Source: Periweissella fabalis
Lineage (GTDB): Bacteria > Bacillota > Bacilli > Lactobacillales > Lactobacillaceae
NCBI RefSeq assembly: GCF_012396505.1
Contig: NZ_JAAXPN010000008.1
Coordinates: 1 to 64,000, forward strand
Length of the DNA: 64,000 bases
Direction: 5' to 3'
A model generated the notes under the pieces. The model searched no databases and was not told the DNA's origin. It saw only the letters and a program-made list of their open reading frames with translations. This document shows, piece by piece, positions 28,013-38,234 of this stretch. Both the position numbers and the translations under genes were made by a program. How positions within the stretch are numbered: the stretch's first letter is position 1; every line of letters starts with the position of its first letter.

Positions 28013-28495
28013 ATGAAAATTGCATTGTATCCGGGAAGTTTTGACCCATTAACTAATGGTCATTTAGATATCATTCAGCGAGCAAGTAAATTATTTGATC
28101 GCTTAGTTATAGGAGTAGGAACAAATACTAGTAAAGCACCGTTATTTTCAACATCTGAAAAAATAATTTTAATTCGGGAAGTAACTGCTGAATTTGAAAA
28201 TGTCGATGTCATTGAGATTAGTGGCTTAACAGTTGATGTTATGGATTCTTTGGATGCTGATTATTTAGTACGTGGCTTACGTAATGAAAATGATTATTTG
28301 TATGAACGTGATATTGCAGAAATGAATCGTAGTTTGAGATCAGATATCGAAACAGTAATTTTAATGGCACATCATGAAAATCAAAACATTGCTTCAAGTA
28401 TGATTAAAGAAATTGCTCATTTCGGTGGGGATGTTTCGAAATTAGTTCCAAAAGCAATTAATGATGCATTAGAACTTAAACATACGCAAAAGTAA
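28013..28495 (+). CDS. coaD: phosphopantetheine adenylyltransferase
   Basis: 160 residues. Nucleotidyl-transferase motif YPGSFDPLTNGHLDII (residues 5-20) with the T/HxGH element TNGH, and the second motif around SSMIKEIAHFGG. It makes dephospho-CoA from 4-phosphopantetheine and ATP. The rsmD-coaD-ylbL order is conserved in Firmicutes. Confidence 0.97.
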   Translation: MKIALYPGSFDPLTNGHLDIIQRASKLFDRLVIGVGTNTSKAPLFSTSEKIILIREVTAEFENVDVIEISGLTVDVMDSLDADYLVRGLRNENDYLYERDIAEMNRSLRSDIETVILMAHHENQNIASSMIKEIAHFGGDVSKLVPKAINDALELKHTQK

Positions 28496-28511
28496 GTAAT
28501 GAGGATTACAA

Positions 28512-29549
28512 ATGAAAAACAAGCAAAAAATTATTAAATGGGGGCTACCATTCATAGTGGTAGTAATTTTACTAATTGGCTTTTTTTGGCCAGTTAACTC
28601 ATATATTGAAACACCCGGTGGAGCTAGTGATTTAAAGCCATTTGTTAGTATCGCAAATCATCCAGATAAGGCTAAAGGAAAGTATATGATTACATATGTT
28701 CAATTAGCCCAAGCAACACCGTTTAAATTACTAGCATCTCATTTTGATCCTCATGCCTCAATTGATAAGGCACAAGATGTTACAGGTGGTGTTAGCAGTG
28801 AGACATACAATCAAGTGCAAAGATTTTATATGCAAAATGCAATTAGTGAGGCAGTTGCAGTTGCGTTTAGAGCTGCTGATAAGCCAGTAACTTCAAAATA
28901 CATTGGTATTTTTATTACAGATATTAATCCCAAATCCCATTTTTCAAAAGCATTAAAAGTTGGAGATACCGTAACTAAAATTGATGGCTATCATTTTGAC
29001 AATGCTAAAGGGTATCAAGCATACTTAGCTACTAAAAAACCAAATGATACAGTGACGGTTACTTATATCCGTAATAAGGTAACCAAGACAGTAACCCAAA
29101 AATTGATGGATATTGGTGGTCGAGCAGGTTTAGGAATTATTTTAGCTGATAACGTTAAGGTAAGTACAACACCTACTGTAAAAGTTGATCCTGGATCAAT
29201 TGGTGGTCCTTCTGGTGGTCTAATGTTTAGTTTACAAATTTATGATCAATTAACCGGTAAAAATATACGAGCAGGGCGCAATATTGCTGGTACCGGTACG
29301 ATTGCTTTAGATGGTTCAGTTGGTGAAATAGGTGGTATTGATAAGAAAATTATTGCAGCTAAAAATGCCGGTGCAACAATTTTCTTTGCACCATATATTG
29401 CACCAACAAAGATTAATAAATTAATTGACGGTGGAGCAACAAATTATCAAGTAGCAGTTGCGACTGCTAAAAAGTATGCACCTAACTTAAAAGTTGTTCC
29501 TGTAGCCACTTTTAAAGATGCTGTAAAATATCTTGAAGAAACAAAATAA
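28512..29549 (+). CDS. SepM/YlbL-type PDZ and Lon-like serine protease
   Basis: 345 residues. One N-terminal membrane helix (about 10-27), a PDZ domain (about 130-205; SHFSKALKVGDTVTKIDGYHF) and a C-terminal S16 (Lon-type) protease domain. The catalytic dyad is visible: Ser in GGPSGGLMFSLQIYDQL and Lys in GEIGGIDKKIIAAKNAG. In streptococci SepM trims competence pheromone; in Bacillus YlbL acts in the DNA-damage response. The substrate here is unknown. Followed by a strong terminator. Confidence 0.88.
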   Translation: MKNKQKIIKWGLPFIVVVILLIGFFWPVNSYIETPGGASDLKPFVSIANHPDKAKGKYMITYVQLAQATPFKLLASHFDPHASIDKAQDVTGGVSSETYNQVQRFYMQNAISEAVAVAFRAADKPVTSKYIGIFITDINPKSHFSKALKVGDTVTKIDGYHFDNAKGYQAYLATKKPNDTVTVTYIRNKVTKTVTQKLMDIGGRAGLGIILADNVKVSTTPTVKVDPGSIGGPSGGLMFSLQIYDQLTGKNIRAGRNIAGTGTIALDGSVGEIGGIDKKIIAAKNAGATIFFAPYIAPTKINKLIDGGATNYQVAVATAKKYAPNLKVVPVATFKDAVKYLEETK

Positions 29550-29603
29550 AAAGGTTAATTACAAAATTTATAAGCACGCGATGCTATTAGATGAAATTTA
29601 AAT

Positions 29604-29643
29604 AAAAAAAGCGTATAGTCAACATTAGCTATACGCTTTTTTT
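29604..29643 (+). terminator. terminator after the coaD-ylbL run
   Basis: AAAAAAAGCGTATAG pairs with CTATACGCTTTTTTT; symmetrical, but the next gene is on the same strand. Confidence 0.92.
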
Positions 29644-29806
29644 ATTTAAAAATTACTAGTATTACCTAATTTGAAAAATGTCAATAAATATATCTGTATA
29701 TCACAAATTTTTGTCCATTTAAACACAAATCTATGCTAAAATTATACAGTATATAATATTACAAACTTAACTTAAAAGTGTTAGAACTTAGGGGGGATTA
29801 CCTCAG

Positions 29807-31180
29807 ATGCATAACAATGAAATTTATGTTGGCCTAGATATTGGAACAGCAATGATAAAGGTAATTGTTGTTGAAACACAATCAAGTCAGGTGAACGTTA
29901 TCGGCGTTGGTAACGTACCATCACAAGGTGTTAAACGCGGAGTGATTATTGATATCAATGAAACTGCAGCAGCAATTAAAGCAGCTGTTGCACAAGCAGC
30001 AACAAAAGCAAATATCCAAATTGACGAGGTTGTGGCAGGAATCCCAGCTAACCAATTAAAAATTGAACAAATCCAAGGAATGACAGCAATTGTTAATGAA
30101 ACAAAACGAATTTCATATGATGATGTCCGTGAAGTAGCACGGCAAGCCTTGATTAGTAATTTACCACCAGAACGTGAAATTATTGATGTTTTACCATCAG
30201 AGTTTATCGTTGATGGTTTTGATGGTATTAGTGATCCATATGATATGGTTGGCGTGCGCTTAGAAATGCGAGGAATTGCATTTACTGGTCCTAAAACAAT
30301 TACTCATAACGTCCGGATGGCTGTTGAACGGGCGGGTCTTAAATTACGTGAATTTGTGGTAACCCCCTTAGCAGTCGGACGCACGGCACTAAATAATGGT
30401 GAACAAGACTTTGGGACAATTTTAATTGATATGGGTGCTGGTCAAACAACTGCAGCCGTCATTCATGATCACCAACTTAAATTCATTACGGTTGATCAAG
30501 AAGGTGGTGAATATATCACACGTGATATTTCAACAGTTTTGAACACCTCATACGAATACGCAGATAAAGCTAAACGCGATTATGGTTGTGCTGATTCAAC
30601 GTTAACGTCTGAACAAAATGAATTTTTAATTGAAAGTGTTGGGCAACGTGAGCCAATGCGTGTTTCTGAAAAATATTTATCAGAAATTATTGAAGCTCGT
30701 GTAGATCAAATTTTTTCAAAACTATTTAAACAACTACAACCTACGGGCGCACTTGAAATGCCAGGTGGCATTGTCTTAACAGGTGGTTCATCACTTTTAG
30801 GTGGTGTACAAGAGCTATTACAACAAATGTTTGGGATGAATGTCCGTATTGAAATTCCAAGTCAAATTGGGATTCGCCATCCAAGTTATATGGCAGGTTT
30901 TGCAATTGCACGGTATGCTGCGGCACAATCACAGACAGAGCGAGTAGTTAAAGAAGTAATTTTTGGAAATCAATTAACAACCGCACAGCAAGACCAACCT
31001 GTACTAGAAAAAGAGAGAAAACATGGCTTCTTCTCATTAAACAATGAGAATGAAGAGAAACATCAAATGATTGCAAATGGAAATGATGAAAATGCCATGG
31101 AAGAAGATGATTTTCAACATGAACCGCAAAAAAACGTGAAAGATAAAGTCAAAAACTTCATTGCGAATTTCTTTGACTAA
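29807..31180 (+). CDS. ftsA: cell division protein FtsA
   Basis: 457 residues, actin-like ATPase that anchors FtsZ to the membrane. It opens with [17 protein letters not shown] (phosphate-1); phosphate-2 is [16 protein letters not shown]; adenosine motif is [17 protein letters not shown]. The extreme C-terminus [14 protein letters not shown] is an amphipathic membrane-targeting helix, preceded by a polar low-complexity linker. GGGGGA is the ribosome site. Start of the ftsA-ftsZ-sepF-ylmG-ylmH-divIVA run. Confidence 0.97.
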   Translation: MHNNEIYVGLDIGTAMIKVIVVETQSSQVNVIGVGNVPSQGVKRGVIIDINETAAAIKAAVAQAATKANIQIDEVVAGIPANQLKIEQIQGMTAIVNETKRISYDDVREVARQALISNLPPEREIIDVLPSEFIVDGFDGISDPYDMVGVRLEMRGIAFTGPKTITHNVRMAVERAGLKLREFVVTPLAVGRTALNNGEQDFGTILIDMGAGQTTAAVIHDHQLKFITVDQEGGEYITRDISTVLNTSYEYADKAKRDYGCADSTLTSEQNEFLIESVGQREPMRVSEKYLSEIIEARVDQIFSKLFKQLQPTGALEMPGGIVLTGGSSLLGGVQELLQQMFGMNVRIEIPSQIGIRHPSYMAGFAIARYAAAQSQTERVVKEVIFGNQLTTAQQDQPVLEKERKHGFFSLNNENEEKHQMIANGNDENAMEEDDFQHEPQKNVKDKVKNFIANFFD

Positions 31181-31197
31181 AAATTGGAGGAAAAAAC

Positions 31198-32469
31198 ATG
31201 GAATTCATGGTAGATGAAACCGAGCAATTCGGTGCAAAAATCAAAGTAATCGGTGTGGGTGGTGGTGGATCAAACGCCGTTAACCGAATGATTGAAGAAG
31301 GGGTTTCTGGAGTTGAATTCGTTGTTGCTAATACTGATGTTCAAGCACTTGAAGCATCACGTGCAGAAACAAAAATTCAATTAGGACCTAAACTCACTAA
31401 AGGGTTAGGTGCTGGTTCAAATCCTGAAGTTGGTACAAAGGCAGCACAAGAGTCAGAACAAGATATTGCAGAAGCACTTGCCGGTGCGGATATGGTCTTT
31501 GTTACTGCCGGAATGGGTGGTGGTACCGGTAATGGGGCTGCTCCAGTTGTTGCTCGTATTGCTAAAGAGCAAGGTGCCTTAACTGTTGGGGTTGTAACAC
31601 GACCATTTACTTTTGAAGGCCCTCGTCGTGGACGATATGCGGCTGAAGGTTTATCAAAATTAAAGGAAAATGTAGATACTTTAATCGTCATTGCTAACAA
31701 TCGTTTGTTAGAAATTGTTGATAAAAAAGCTCCAATGATGGAAGCATTTAAAGAAGCTGATAACGTTCTTCGCCAAGGTGTTCAAGGTATTTCTGATTTG
31801 ATCATGAACCCTGGATTCATTAATCTTGATTTTGCGGATGTTAAAACAGTGATGTCAAATCAAGGAACAGCTTTAATGGGTATTGGGGCTTCAAATGGTG
31901 AAAATCGTGCTTCAGAGGCAACTAAGAAGGCAATTTCATCACCATTACTTGAAGCAGAGATTGCTGGAGCAGAACAAGTATTGCTTAATATTACTGGTGG
32001 CCCTGATATGTCACTTTATGAAGCACAATCTGCCTCAGATGTTGTAGCACAAGCAGCTGGAACTGAAGTTAATATTATTTTTGGTACTTCAATTGACATG
32101 GAAATGAATGAAGAAGTACGGGTTACTGTAATCGCAACTGGAATTGAAAACGGCAAGCAAACTGCACCACAAAAACCAGTTTCAGTTTTCGAGCGGCCAA
32201 CGCAATCAGAAGCCAAACCAAATGATAGTGTACAAATTAATGAACCAACACAGCCAGTACAATCTACACCAATTAATCAAGATCGTTTTGAAGGTTGGAA
32301 TGATTTACAATCACGTCCAGTATTGGATGACCCAGAAGCGAATAATCAATTCTCAGGAATTGAAAAACCAGAGTTCAAAGTATTTAATACTAATGACACA
32401 GCGTCGCAATCTGATGATAATGATGAAGGTGATTTGAGTACACCAGTATTTTTTAAACGTCGCAAGTAA
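31198..32469 (+). CDS. ftsZ: cell division GTPase FtsZ
   Basis: 423 residues. Tubulin signature [18 protein letters not shown] (G-box), the N-terminal [18 protein letters not shown] and the T7 loop [11 protein letters not shown] needed for GTP hydrolysis between subunits. After residue about 320 comes a variable Gln/Pro/Asp-rich linker and the C-terminal conserved peptide [12 protein letters not shown], which binds FtsA, SepF and other partners. GGAGG precedes the start, 17 bases after ftsA. Confidence 0.98.
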   Translation: MEFMVDETEQFGAKIKVIGVGGGGSNAVNRMIEEGVSGVEFVVANTDVQALEASRAETKIQLGPKLTKGLGAGSNPEVGTKAAQESEQDIAEALAGADMVFVTAGMGGGTGNGAAPVVARIAKEQGALTVGVVTRPFTFEGPRRGRYAAEGLSKLKENVDTLIVIANNRLLEIVDKKAPMMEAFKEADNVLRQGVQGISDLIMNPGFINLDFADVKTVMSNQGTALMGIGASNGENRASEATKKAISSPLLEAEIAGAEQVLLNITGGPDMSLYEAQSASDVVAQAAGTEVNIIFGTSIDMEMNEEVRVTVIATGIENGKQTAPQKPVSVFERPTQSEAKPNDSVQINEPTQPVQSTPINQDRFEGWNDLQSRPVLDDPEANNQFSGIEKPEFKVFNTNDTASQSDDNDEGDLSTPVFFKRRK

Positions 32470-32492
32470 TTTAGAAACGGACAGGAGTGGTA

Positions 32493-32933
32493 ATGGCAAT
32501 TAATTTACGAAGCTTTTTTAATTTAGGTGATGAATTCGATGATGAACCCGTTCGGGAAAATTTTGAAACAGGACCTGAGCCAGTCAATGCACAAAAGCAT
32601 GAGGCCCCTCGTGTTCGTCGACAAAATGTAGTTTCGATGGATCAAAAGCGAAGTTTGGCTAATGATGAAAATCGTAAAATAGTACTTTTTGCACCTAAAA
32701 CATATTCAGATGTAAAAGAAATCACTGATAATTTATTAGCAAATCAAGCTGTAATTGTTAATTTTTCAACAATTGATGATGCACAAGCAAAAAGAATTGT
32801 TGACTTTTTAACTGGGGCTGTTTTTGCAATTAATGGTGAAATTCAACGTGTTGATGATGCAATATTTTTAGTAACACCGCCAAATTATGTTATTAGTGGC
32901 GAGATTTCATCGACTAGTCACTTGAACGATTAG
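32493..32933 (+). CDS. sepF: cell division protein SepF
   Basis: 146 residues. The N-terminal amphipathic segment (MAINLRSFFNLG) binds the membrane; after a charged linker the globular domain (about 62-140) forms rings that bundle FtsZ, with IVLFAPKTYSDVKEITDNLL and RIVDFLTGAVFAINGEIQRV. The ATG at 32493 is chosen because the GTG at 32487 overlaps the AGGAG site. Genetically next to ftsZ, as in other Gram-positives. Confidence 0.95.
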   Translation: MAINLRSFFNLGDEFDDEPVRENFETGPEPVNAQKHEAPRVRRQNVVSMDQKRSLANDENRKIVLFAPKTYSDVKEITDNLLANQAVIVNFSTIDDAQAKRIVDFLTGAVFAINGEIQRVDDAIFLVTPPNYVISGEISSTSHLND

Positions 32934-32950
32934 TCATAGGGAGAATAAGG

Positions 32951-33220
32951 ATGACTTTGTACACAATATTAAATTTTATCAATATAGCCATCCAAATATA
33001 CACTTGGTTAATTATTGCAAATGCGTTAATGAGCTGGTTACCTGGAGCATATCAGTCTAAACTTGGCCGAATAATAACTCGATTAGTACAGCCATTTTTA
33101 GATATTTTCCGATTTATACCAACGCTTGGTGGCATTGATTTTTCTCCGCTAATCGCAATTATCGTATTAGAAATGGCACAACAAGGTTTGCTTGCTGTTT
33201 TTCGCTTATTAATTAATTAA
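32951..33220 (+). CDS. YggT/YlmG family membrane protein
   Basis: 89 residues with two hydrophobic segments separated by a polar loop. SWLPGAYQSKLGRIITRLVQPFLDIFRFIP is the family motif; the protein is thought to affect division or septum positioning, but its biochemical role is unproven. In the division run between sepF and ylmH. Confidence 0.92.
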   Translation: MTLYTILNFINIAIQIYTWLIIANALMSWLPGAYQSKLGRIITRLVQPFLDIFRFIPTLGGIDFSPLIAIIVLEMAQQGLLAVFRLLIN

Positions 33221-33244
33221 TATCTATTTTGGAAGGTGAGTCAA

Positions 33245-34042
33245 ATGGTTGACGATACAAGAATTACGCAGCATTTTCGTTCCGATGAAATCGGCTTTAT
33301 TGAGCAAGTTCAAGGATGGATTCGCCAGGCAAATGATGAGTATCGGCCGATTTTGACTCACTTTTTGAATCCTCGTGAGCGCTTAATTGCTGAGAGCTTA
33401 GTCAATAGTGAGGATGATCTTAAGCATGCAAGTAACGGTGGCTACCCAGATGCTGAAATGCAAAGAATGTTAATTTATCCGGCGTATCATGAAGTAGTTC
33501 AAGCTGATTTTGAACTACAAGTCCTTCAAATTGTTTATCCAGTTAAATTTGCTGAAATTAAACATCATCAAATTTTAGGTACCCTTGCCAATCAAGGAAT
33601 TGAACGAAATATTTTTGGCGATATTGTTGGTAATGGTGATATTTGGCAATTTGTAGTTGAACAGAAAATGGTTGATTTCTTTAATTTACAAATTGATCAT
33701 ATCGGTAAAGTCAAAGTACATTTAATACCAATTAAATTACAAGATATGATTCGACCAGATGATGATTGGGAAAGCATGACAACAACAGTTGCATCATTAC
33801 GGCTTGATACTGTAATATCAACTTGTTTTAACTTTTCACGGAGCCGAATTAAAGCACATATTGAAACTGGAAATGTGCGTGTTAATTGGCGGGAGATGGA
33901 CAAACCGGACTATGAGTTAGCAATTAATGATATTGTTTCAGTTCGCCGATTTGGCCGTTTACAAGTGACAGAAGTAAATGGGTTAACTAAAAAAGAGAAA
34001 ATTAAAATAACCGTTGTAATGATAAAAAATAAAAAAAAGTGA
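33245..34042 (+). CDS. YlmH family S4-domain RNA-binding protein
   Basis: 265 residues. C-terminal S4 RNA-binding domain (about 185-245; RLDTVISTCFNFSRSRIKAHIETGNVRVNW) after an N-terminal YlmH domain. YlmH has been linked to rescue of stalled ribosomes in Bacillus. The ATG at 33245 follows GGAAGGTGAG at good distance; a GTG at 33236 lies within that site. Part of the division cluster. Confidence 0.9.
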   Translation: MVDDTRITQHFRSDEIGFIEQVQGWIRQANDEYRPILTHFLNPRERLIAESLVNSEDDLKHASNGGYPDAEMQRMLIYPAYHEVVQADFELQVLQIVYPVKFAEIKHHQILGTLANQGIERNIFGDIVGNGDIWQFVVEQKMVDFFNLQIDHIGKVKVHLIPIKLQDMIRPDDDWESMTTTVASLRLDTVISTCFNFSRSRIKAHIETGNVRVNWREMDKPDYELAINDIVSVRRFGRLQVTEVNGLTKKEKIKITVVMIKNKKK

Positions 34043-34052
34043 GGAAAAATTA

Positions 34053-34769
34053 ATGGCATTAACACCAATTGATATTCAAAATAAAGAATTCACTAAAAGC
34101 GGTCGTAAAGGTTATGAAGCAACTGAAGTTAATAATTACTTAGATCAGATCATTACTGATTTTGCCGCCGTCATTGAAGAAAATCAACAATTGAAGACAC
34201 GTGTTGCTGATTATGAAGCAAATGATACACAAATTGAGGAAATGAAACAATCAGTTACCCAATCAATTTTAGTTGCTCAAGAAGCTGCAGATCGTTTAAA
34301 GCGGACTGCTGATGAATCAGCCAAGAAAACGTTAGCTAAAGCGCAAGAAGAAGCACATCGTTTAGTAAATGAAGCTTTAACTAAATCTAATGAAATGCTT
34401 GCTGATGCAGAAAGCAAATCTAATGAGATGCTATCTAAGGCTGCACATGAAAACGAAAAAATGCTACGTGAAACTGATGCAATTAAGCGTGATACTTTTG
34501 AATTCAAGGATAAGTCATTAGCACTTTTACAAGCTCAAATGGATTTAATTAAGAGTCAAGATTGGTCTGGTCTTACAACTGAAGTTGGTTTAACTAATTC
34601 ACCAGCAACGCAAGAATATCTTGAAGAAAATCAAGCTGAGGTTATTGACATTCCTGCTGAAGATAGCGTAAACTCAAACGTGGTAGAAGATACAACTACT
34701 GCTGAAGATGATCAAGATTCACAGACATATATTGTTATGCCAGAAGTTGTACCTGGCGAAAAATTTTAA
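34053..34769 (+). CDS. divIVA: cell division initiation protein DivIVA
   Basis: 238 residues. The N-terminal membrane-binding domain has the canonical TPIDIQNKEFTKSGRKGYEA and VNNYLDQI; from about residue 30 the sequence is a long coiled coil (Ala/Glu/Lys-rich, with SNEML repeats near 115-130) and an acidic tail. It senses curved membrane at poles and septa and scaffolds division and wall proteins. AGGAAAA precedes the ATG. Its stop is 2 bases before the ileS T-box begins. Confidence 0.95.
   Translation: MALTPIDIQNKEFTKSGRKGYEATEVNNYLDQIITDFAAVIEENQQLKTRVADYEANDTQIEEMKQSVTQSILVAQEAADRLKRTADESAKKTLAKAQEEAHRLVNEALTKSNEMLADAESKSNEMLSKAAHENEKMLRETDAIKRDTFEFKDKSLALLQAQMDLIKSQDWSGLTTEVGLTNSPATQEYLEENQAEVIDIPAEDSVNSNVVEDTTTAEDDQDSQTYIVMPEVVPGEKF
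34645..34674 (+). promoter_or_regulatory. possible promoter inside divIVA for the ileS T-box
   Basis: TTGACA (34645-34650), 18-base spacer, TAAACT (34669-34674) lies in the divIVA 3' coding region, about 100 bases before the T-box. It would give ileS a separate message; without it ileS must be read through from the division genes. Confidence 0.3.
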
Positions 34770-34771
34770 CC

Positions 34772-34978
34772 AATACGAAGCAGACTACTGCAAATTGTTA
34801 TTAATAACCTTTAGTGAGCTAAGAATAAGTGAAAACTTAGTAGGCCCTGTTAATAGTGATTATCGATTCGTATTTTAACAATTGCATACTTTAATGAGGG
34901 CTTTTTAGCCAAATTAGGGTGGTACCACGATTAAAAAAGTCGTCCCTGTGTTCAATTTGAACGCAGGGGCGTTTTTAT
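34772..34978 (+). promoter_or_regulatory. T-box leader of ileS
   Basis: Stem I base AATACGAA (34772-34779) pairs with TTCGTATT (34867-34874); the specifier ATC (34862-34864, isoleucine) lies just inside it. The T-box sequence AGGGTGGTACCACGA is at 34916-34930, followed by a terminator: CGTCCCTGTGTTC/GAACGCAGGGGCG and T5. Uncharged tRNA-Ile should stabilise the antiterminator and turn on ileS. Confidence 0.93.
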
Positions 34979-35004
34979 TTAATAAAAAATAAGGAGAAAT
35001 GTAG

Positions 35005-37803
35005 ATGAAAGTTAAAGATACTTTAAATCTTGGTAAAACTAAATTCCCAATGCGCGGTAGTTTACCAACTAAAGAACTTGAACGTGAAAACGTCTGGTTT
35101 GAAAACAAAGTCTATGAAAAGCGACAAGCATTAAATGAGGGCAAACCAAGTTTTGCGTTGCATGATGGTCCTCCATACGCGAATGGTAACATCCACATGG
35201 GTCACGCTTTAAACAAAATTACGAAGGATTTTATTGTTCGTTATAAGTCAATGAGCGGATTTTATTCACCATATGTTCCAGGCTGGGATACACACGGTTT
35301 ACCAATTGAACAACAATTGACGAAAGCTGGTCACAACCGTAAGGAACTTAGTAAAGTTGAATGGCGTAAACTTGCCGAACAATATGCACGCGAACAAGTT
35401 GAAACACAAAAAGCTGATTTCAAGCGTTTGGGAGTTAGTGCCGAATGGGATAACCCATACTTGACCCTTAACCCTGAATTTGAAGCCGCCCAAATTCGCA
35501 CATTCGGTGAAATGGCGAAAAAAGGTTACATTTACAAGGGTAAAAAACCTGTTTACTGGTCATGGTCATCTGAATCAGCTTTAGCCGAAGCTGAAATCGA
35601 ATACCATGATGTAACATCACCAACTGCTTTTTATGCGGAACAAGTTGTTGATGGTCAAGGAGTACTTGATACTGACACATACATGGTTGTTTGGACAACC
35701 ACGCCTTGGACAATTCCTGGTTCACGTGGGATAACCATTGGTGCTAAGTATGAATATTCAGTTGTTAAGCCTGCTAATGATAATCGTAAATTTGTGATTG
35801 CCACTGACTTAGTTGCAAAGGCGGCTGAAAACTTTGGTTGGGCTGAATATAGTCTTGAAAAGACGGTCAAAGGGGCCGAGCTTGAAAATGTAATCGCACA
35901 ACACCCATTCTATGAAGACATTAAACTTGTTACTATGCTTGGTGACTTCGTAACGCTTGACGCCGGAACTGGTTTAGTTCACACGGCACCTGGTTTTGGG
36001 GAAGATGACTTCTGGGTTGGTCAAAAATATGGTCTTGAAGTTGCGGTACCAGTTGATGATCAAGGTAAGATGACGGCAGAAGCTGGGGCTGATTTTGAAG
36101 GGGTCTTCTATGAAAAAGCAAATGCGATTTTATTGCAAAAGCTGGCTGATTTAAACCTACTTTTAAAACAAGAAGACATTACCCACAGCTATCCATTTGA
36201 CTGGCGGACTAAAAAGCCAGTTATTTTCCGAGCTGTACCACAATGGTTTGCTTCGGTTGAAGCTTTCCGTCAACAGATTCTGGATTCACTTGATGATGTT
36301 GAGTTTGTACAAAAATGGGGTAAAACTCGTCTTTACAACATGATTCGTGACCGCGGTGACTGGGTAATTTCACGTCAACGGGTTTGGGGTGTGCCATTGC
36401 CAATCTTCTATGCTGAAGATGGTGAAGCCATTCTTACTGAAGAAACAGTTAACCACGTAGCTGATTTATTTGCTGAATTTGGTTCAAATGTTTGGTTTGA
36501 ACGTGAAGCCAAGGACTTACTTCCTGAAGGCTTCACTTCTGAACATTCACCAAATGGTATCTTTACTAAAGAAGAAGATATCATGGACGTGTGGTTTGAT
36601 TCTGGTTCATCACACCAAGCTGTTATGGCTGCGCGTGATTACTTACCAGATCAAGCTGACCTGTACCTTGAAGGTTCTGACCAATACCGTGGTTGGTTTA
36701 ACTCTTCATTAATCACTTCAGTTGCTGTGACGGGTAAGGCCCCATACAAGTCATTATTATCACAAGGATTTGTGCTTGATGGTAAGGGGTTGAAGATGTC
36801 AAAATCACTTGGTAACATTATTTCTCCAAACGATGTTATCAAGCAAATGGGGGCGGAAATTATCCGTCTTTGGGTAGCTTCAGTTGATACTGACAGTGAT
36901 GTGCGCGTATCAATGGAAATCTTGAAGCAATCTTCAGAAACATACCGTAAGATTCGTAACACCATGCGTTTCTTGTTAGCTAACACGGATGATTTTGATG
37001 CCACTAAGGATGCGATTGCCTTTGCTGATATGCCACAATCAGACCAATACTTCTACGCTTTGGTTAATGATTTGACAGCGGAATTATTAAACGACTACGA
37101 AACTTACAACTTTGTAAGTCTCTTCAAACGTTTGGTTAACTTTATTAACGTTGATTTATCAGCTTACTACTTAGATTACGCTAAAGATGTTGTCTACGTT
37201 GAAGCACCAGATGGCTTACAACGTCGTTCAATGCAAACAGTTATCTACAAGACTTTGGTAAACTTAACTAAGTTACTCTTGCCAATCTTGCCACACACAA
37301 GTGAAGAAATCTGGGAATACTTGCCAGCGGAAACTGAAGAGTTTGGTTACTTGTCAGAAATGCCAGTTGTTGAAGATTTAGGTGATACGACTGAATTAAT
37401 TAACCGTTGGGCCGCTTTCCGTGATTTACGTGATAACGTTAATAAAGCCCTTGAAGAAGCCCGTGATGAAAAGTTAATTGGTAAGCCAGCTGAAGCAGCG
37501 GTAACCCTTTACTTGAATGACGATCAAAAGGCTTTGATTGATAGCTTAGCCGTTGATGTTCGCGTGATGTTATTAGTATCACAATTACACTTAGCAGCGA
37601 GCGTTGATGCGCCAGCCGATGCCAAAGACATTGAAGGTCTTAAGTTAGTTGTGGCCCATGCTGAAGGGGAAGTTAGTGCCCGTGACCGCTTGTACCACAC
37701 TGATTTAGGTGCCGATGCAGCCTTCCCAATGTTGAGTAAACATGAAGCTGATATTGTGCGTCAATACTATCCAGAAGTTGTTGCTGAAGGATTTGAAGAA
37801 TAA
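35005..37803 (+). CDS. ileS: isoleucyl-tRNA synthetase
   Basis: 932 residues, class Ia. HIGH-type motif [16 protein letters not shown] (about 53-68), CP1 editing domain with [12 protein letters not shown], and KMSKS as LKMSKSLGN. The four C-terminal zinc-finger cysteines usual in bacterial IleRS are all missing: positions equivalent to CxxC are Ser891/Asp894 and Ser911/Glu914 ([15 protein letters not shown]), although the surrounding sequence still aligns. The finger fold may persist without metal, or be degenerate. Controlled by the T-box upstream; AAGGAG ahead of the ATG. Confidence 0.97.
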   Translation: MKVKDTLNLGKTKFPMRGSLPTKELERENVWFENKVYEKRQALNEGKPSFALHDGPPYANGNIHMGHALNKITKDFIVRYKSMSGFYSPYVPGWDTHGLPIEQQLTKAGHNRKELSKVEWRKLAEQYAREQVETQKADFKRLGVSAEWDNPYLTLNPEFEAAQIRTFGEMAKKGYIYKGKKPVYWSWSSESALAEAEIEYHDVTSPTAFYAEQVVDGQGVLDTDTYMVVWTTTPWTIPGSRGITIGAKYEYSVVKPANDNRKFVIATDLVAKAAENFGWAEYSLEKTVKGAELENVIAQHPFYEDIKLVTMLGDFVTLDAGTGLVHTAPGFGEDDFWVGQKYGLEVAVPVDDQGKMTAEAGADFEGVFYEKANAILLQKLADLNLLLKQEDITHSYPFDWRTKKPVIFRAVPQWFASVEAFRQQILDSLDDVEFVQKWGKTRLYNMIRDRGDWVISRQRVWGVPLPIFYAEDGEAILTEETVNHVADLFAEFGSNVWFEREAKDLLPEGFTSEHSPNGIFTKEEDIMDVWFDSGSSHQAVMAARDYLPDQADLYLEGSDQYRGWFNSSLITSVAVTGKAPYKSLLSQGFVLDGKGLKMSKSLGNIISPNDVIKQMGAEIIRLWVASVDTDSDVRVSMEILKQSSETYRKIRNTMRFLLANTDDFDATKDAIAFADMPQSDQYFYALVNDLTAELLNDYETYNFVSLFKRLVNFINVDLSAYYLDYAKDVVYVEAPDGLQRRSMQTVIYKTLVNLTKLLLPILPHTSEEIWEYLPAETEEFGYLSEMPVVEDLGDTTELINRWAAFRDLRDNVNKALEEARDEKLIGKPAEAAVTLYLNDDQKALIDSLAVDVRVMLLVSQLHLAASVDAPADAKDIEGLKLVVAHAEGEVSARDRLYHTDLGADAAFPMLSKHEADIVRQYYPEVVAEGFEE

Positions 37804-37860
37804 TTATTTATATACTTAGTATGTAAGGATAGTGCCATAGTATAAATAATTCGATAGTAT

Positions 37861-37902
37861 AAAAAAGGTAGCGTGAAGTATGTTCTTCGCACTACCTTTT
37901 TT
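37861..37902 (+). terminator. terminator after ileS
   Basis: AAAAAAGGTAG...CTACCTTTTTT imperfect hairpin with a T6 tail. Confidence 0.8.
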
Positions 37903-37955
37903 GCATGATTAAATAACAGGCCTTTAAAAATTAAATAAAATAATATGTGTACAAT

Positions 37956-37995
37956 AAAAACCACAGTAGCATTATAACAGTGCACTGTGGTTTTT
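37956..37995 (-). terminator. terminator of the reverse-strand tRNA-Arg
   Basis: On the minus strand AAAAACCACAGT pairs with ACTGTGGTTTTT, downstream of the tRNA. The interval 37804-38234 thus holds this, the ileS terminator and the tRNA. Confidence 0.75.
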
Positions 37996-38011
37996 AGCCC
38001 GGTTGATATGA

Positions 38012-38085
38012 TGTCGAGCATGGGATTCGAACCCATGACCTACAGTTTAGAAGACTGTTGCTCTATCCAGCTGAGCTAGCCCGAC
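38012..38085 (-). tRNA. tRNA-Arg (anticodon TCT)
   Basis: Read on the minus strand: acceptor GTCGGGC/GCTCGAC (one G-T pair), D-arm GCTCAGCTGGATAGAGC, anticodon arm ACAGT-CTTCTAA-ACTGT giving TCT, T-arm ATGGG-TTCGAAT-CCCAT, discriminator A. Decodes AGA/AGG. CCA is not encoded. Confidence 0.95.
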
Positions 38086-38234
38086 ACAATACTTAAAAGT
38101 ATAAATGTTCAAAACAGATTAGTCAATATGTGTGTAAAATGATACAAGGTATTTACATAAATAAATTTGAATGACACATGTTTGTTTTGTATGCTTATAT
38201 AAGAGTTGTTATTTAATAGTATAGGAGATATTGT

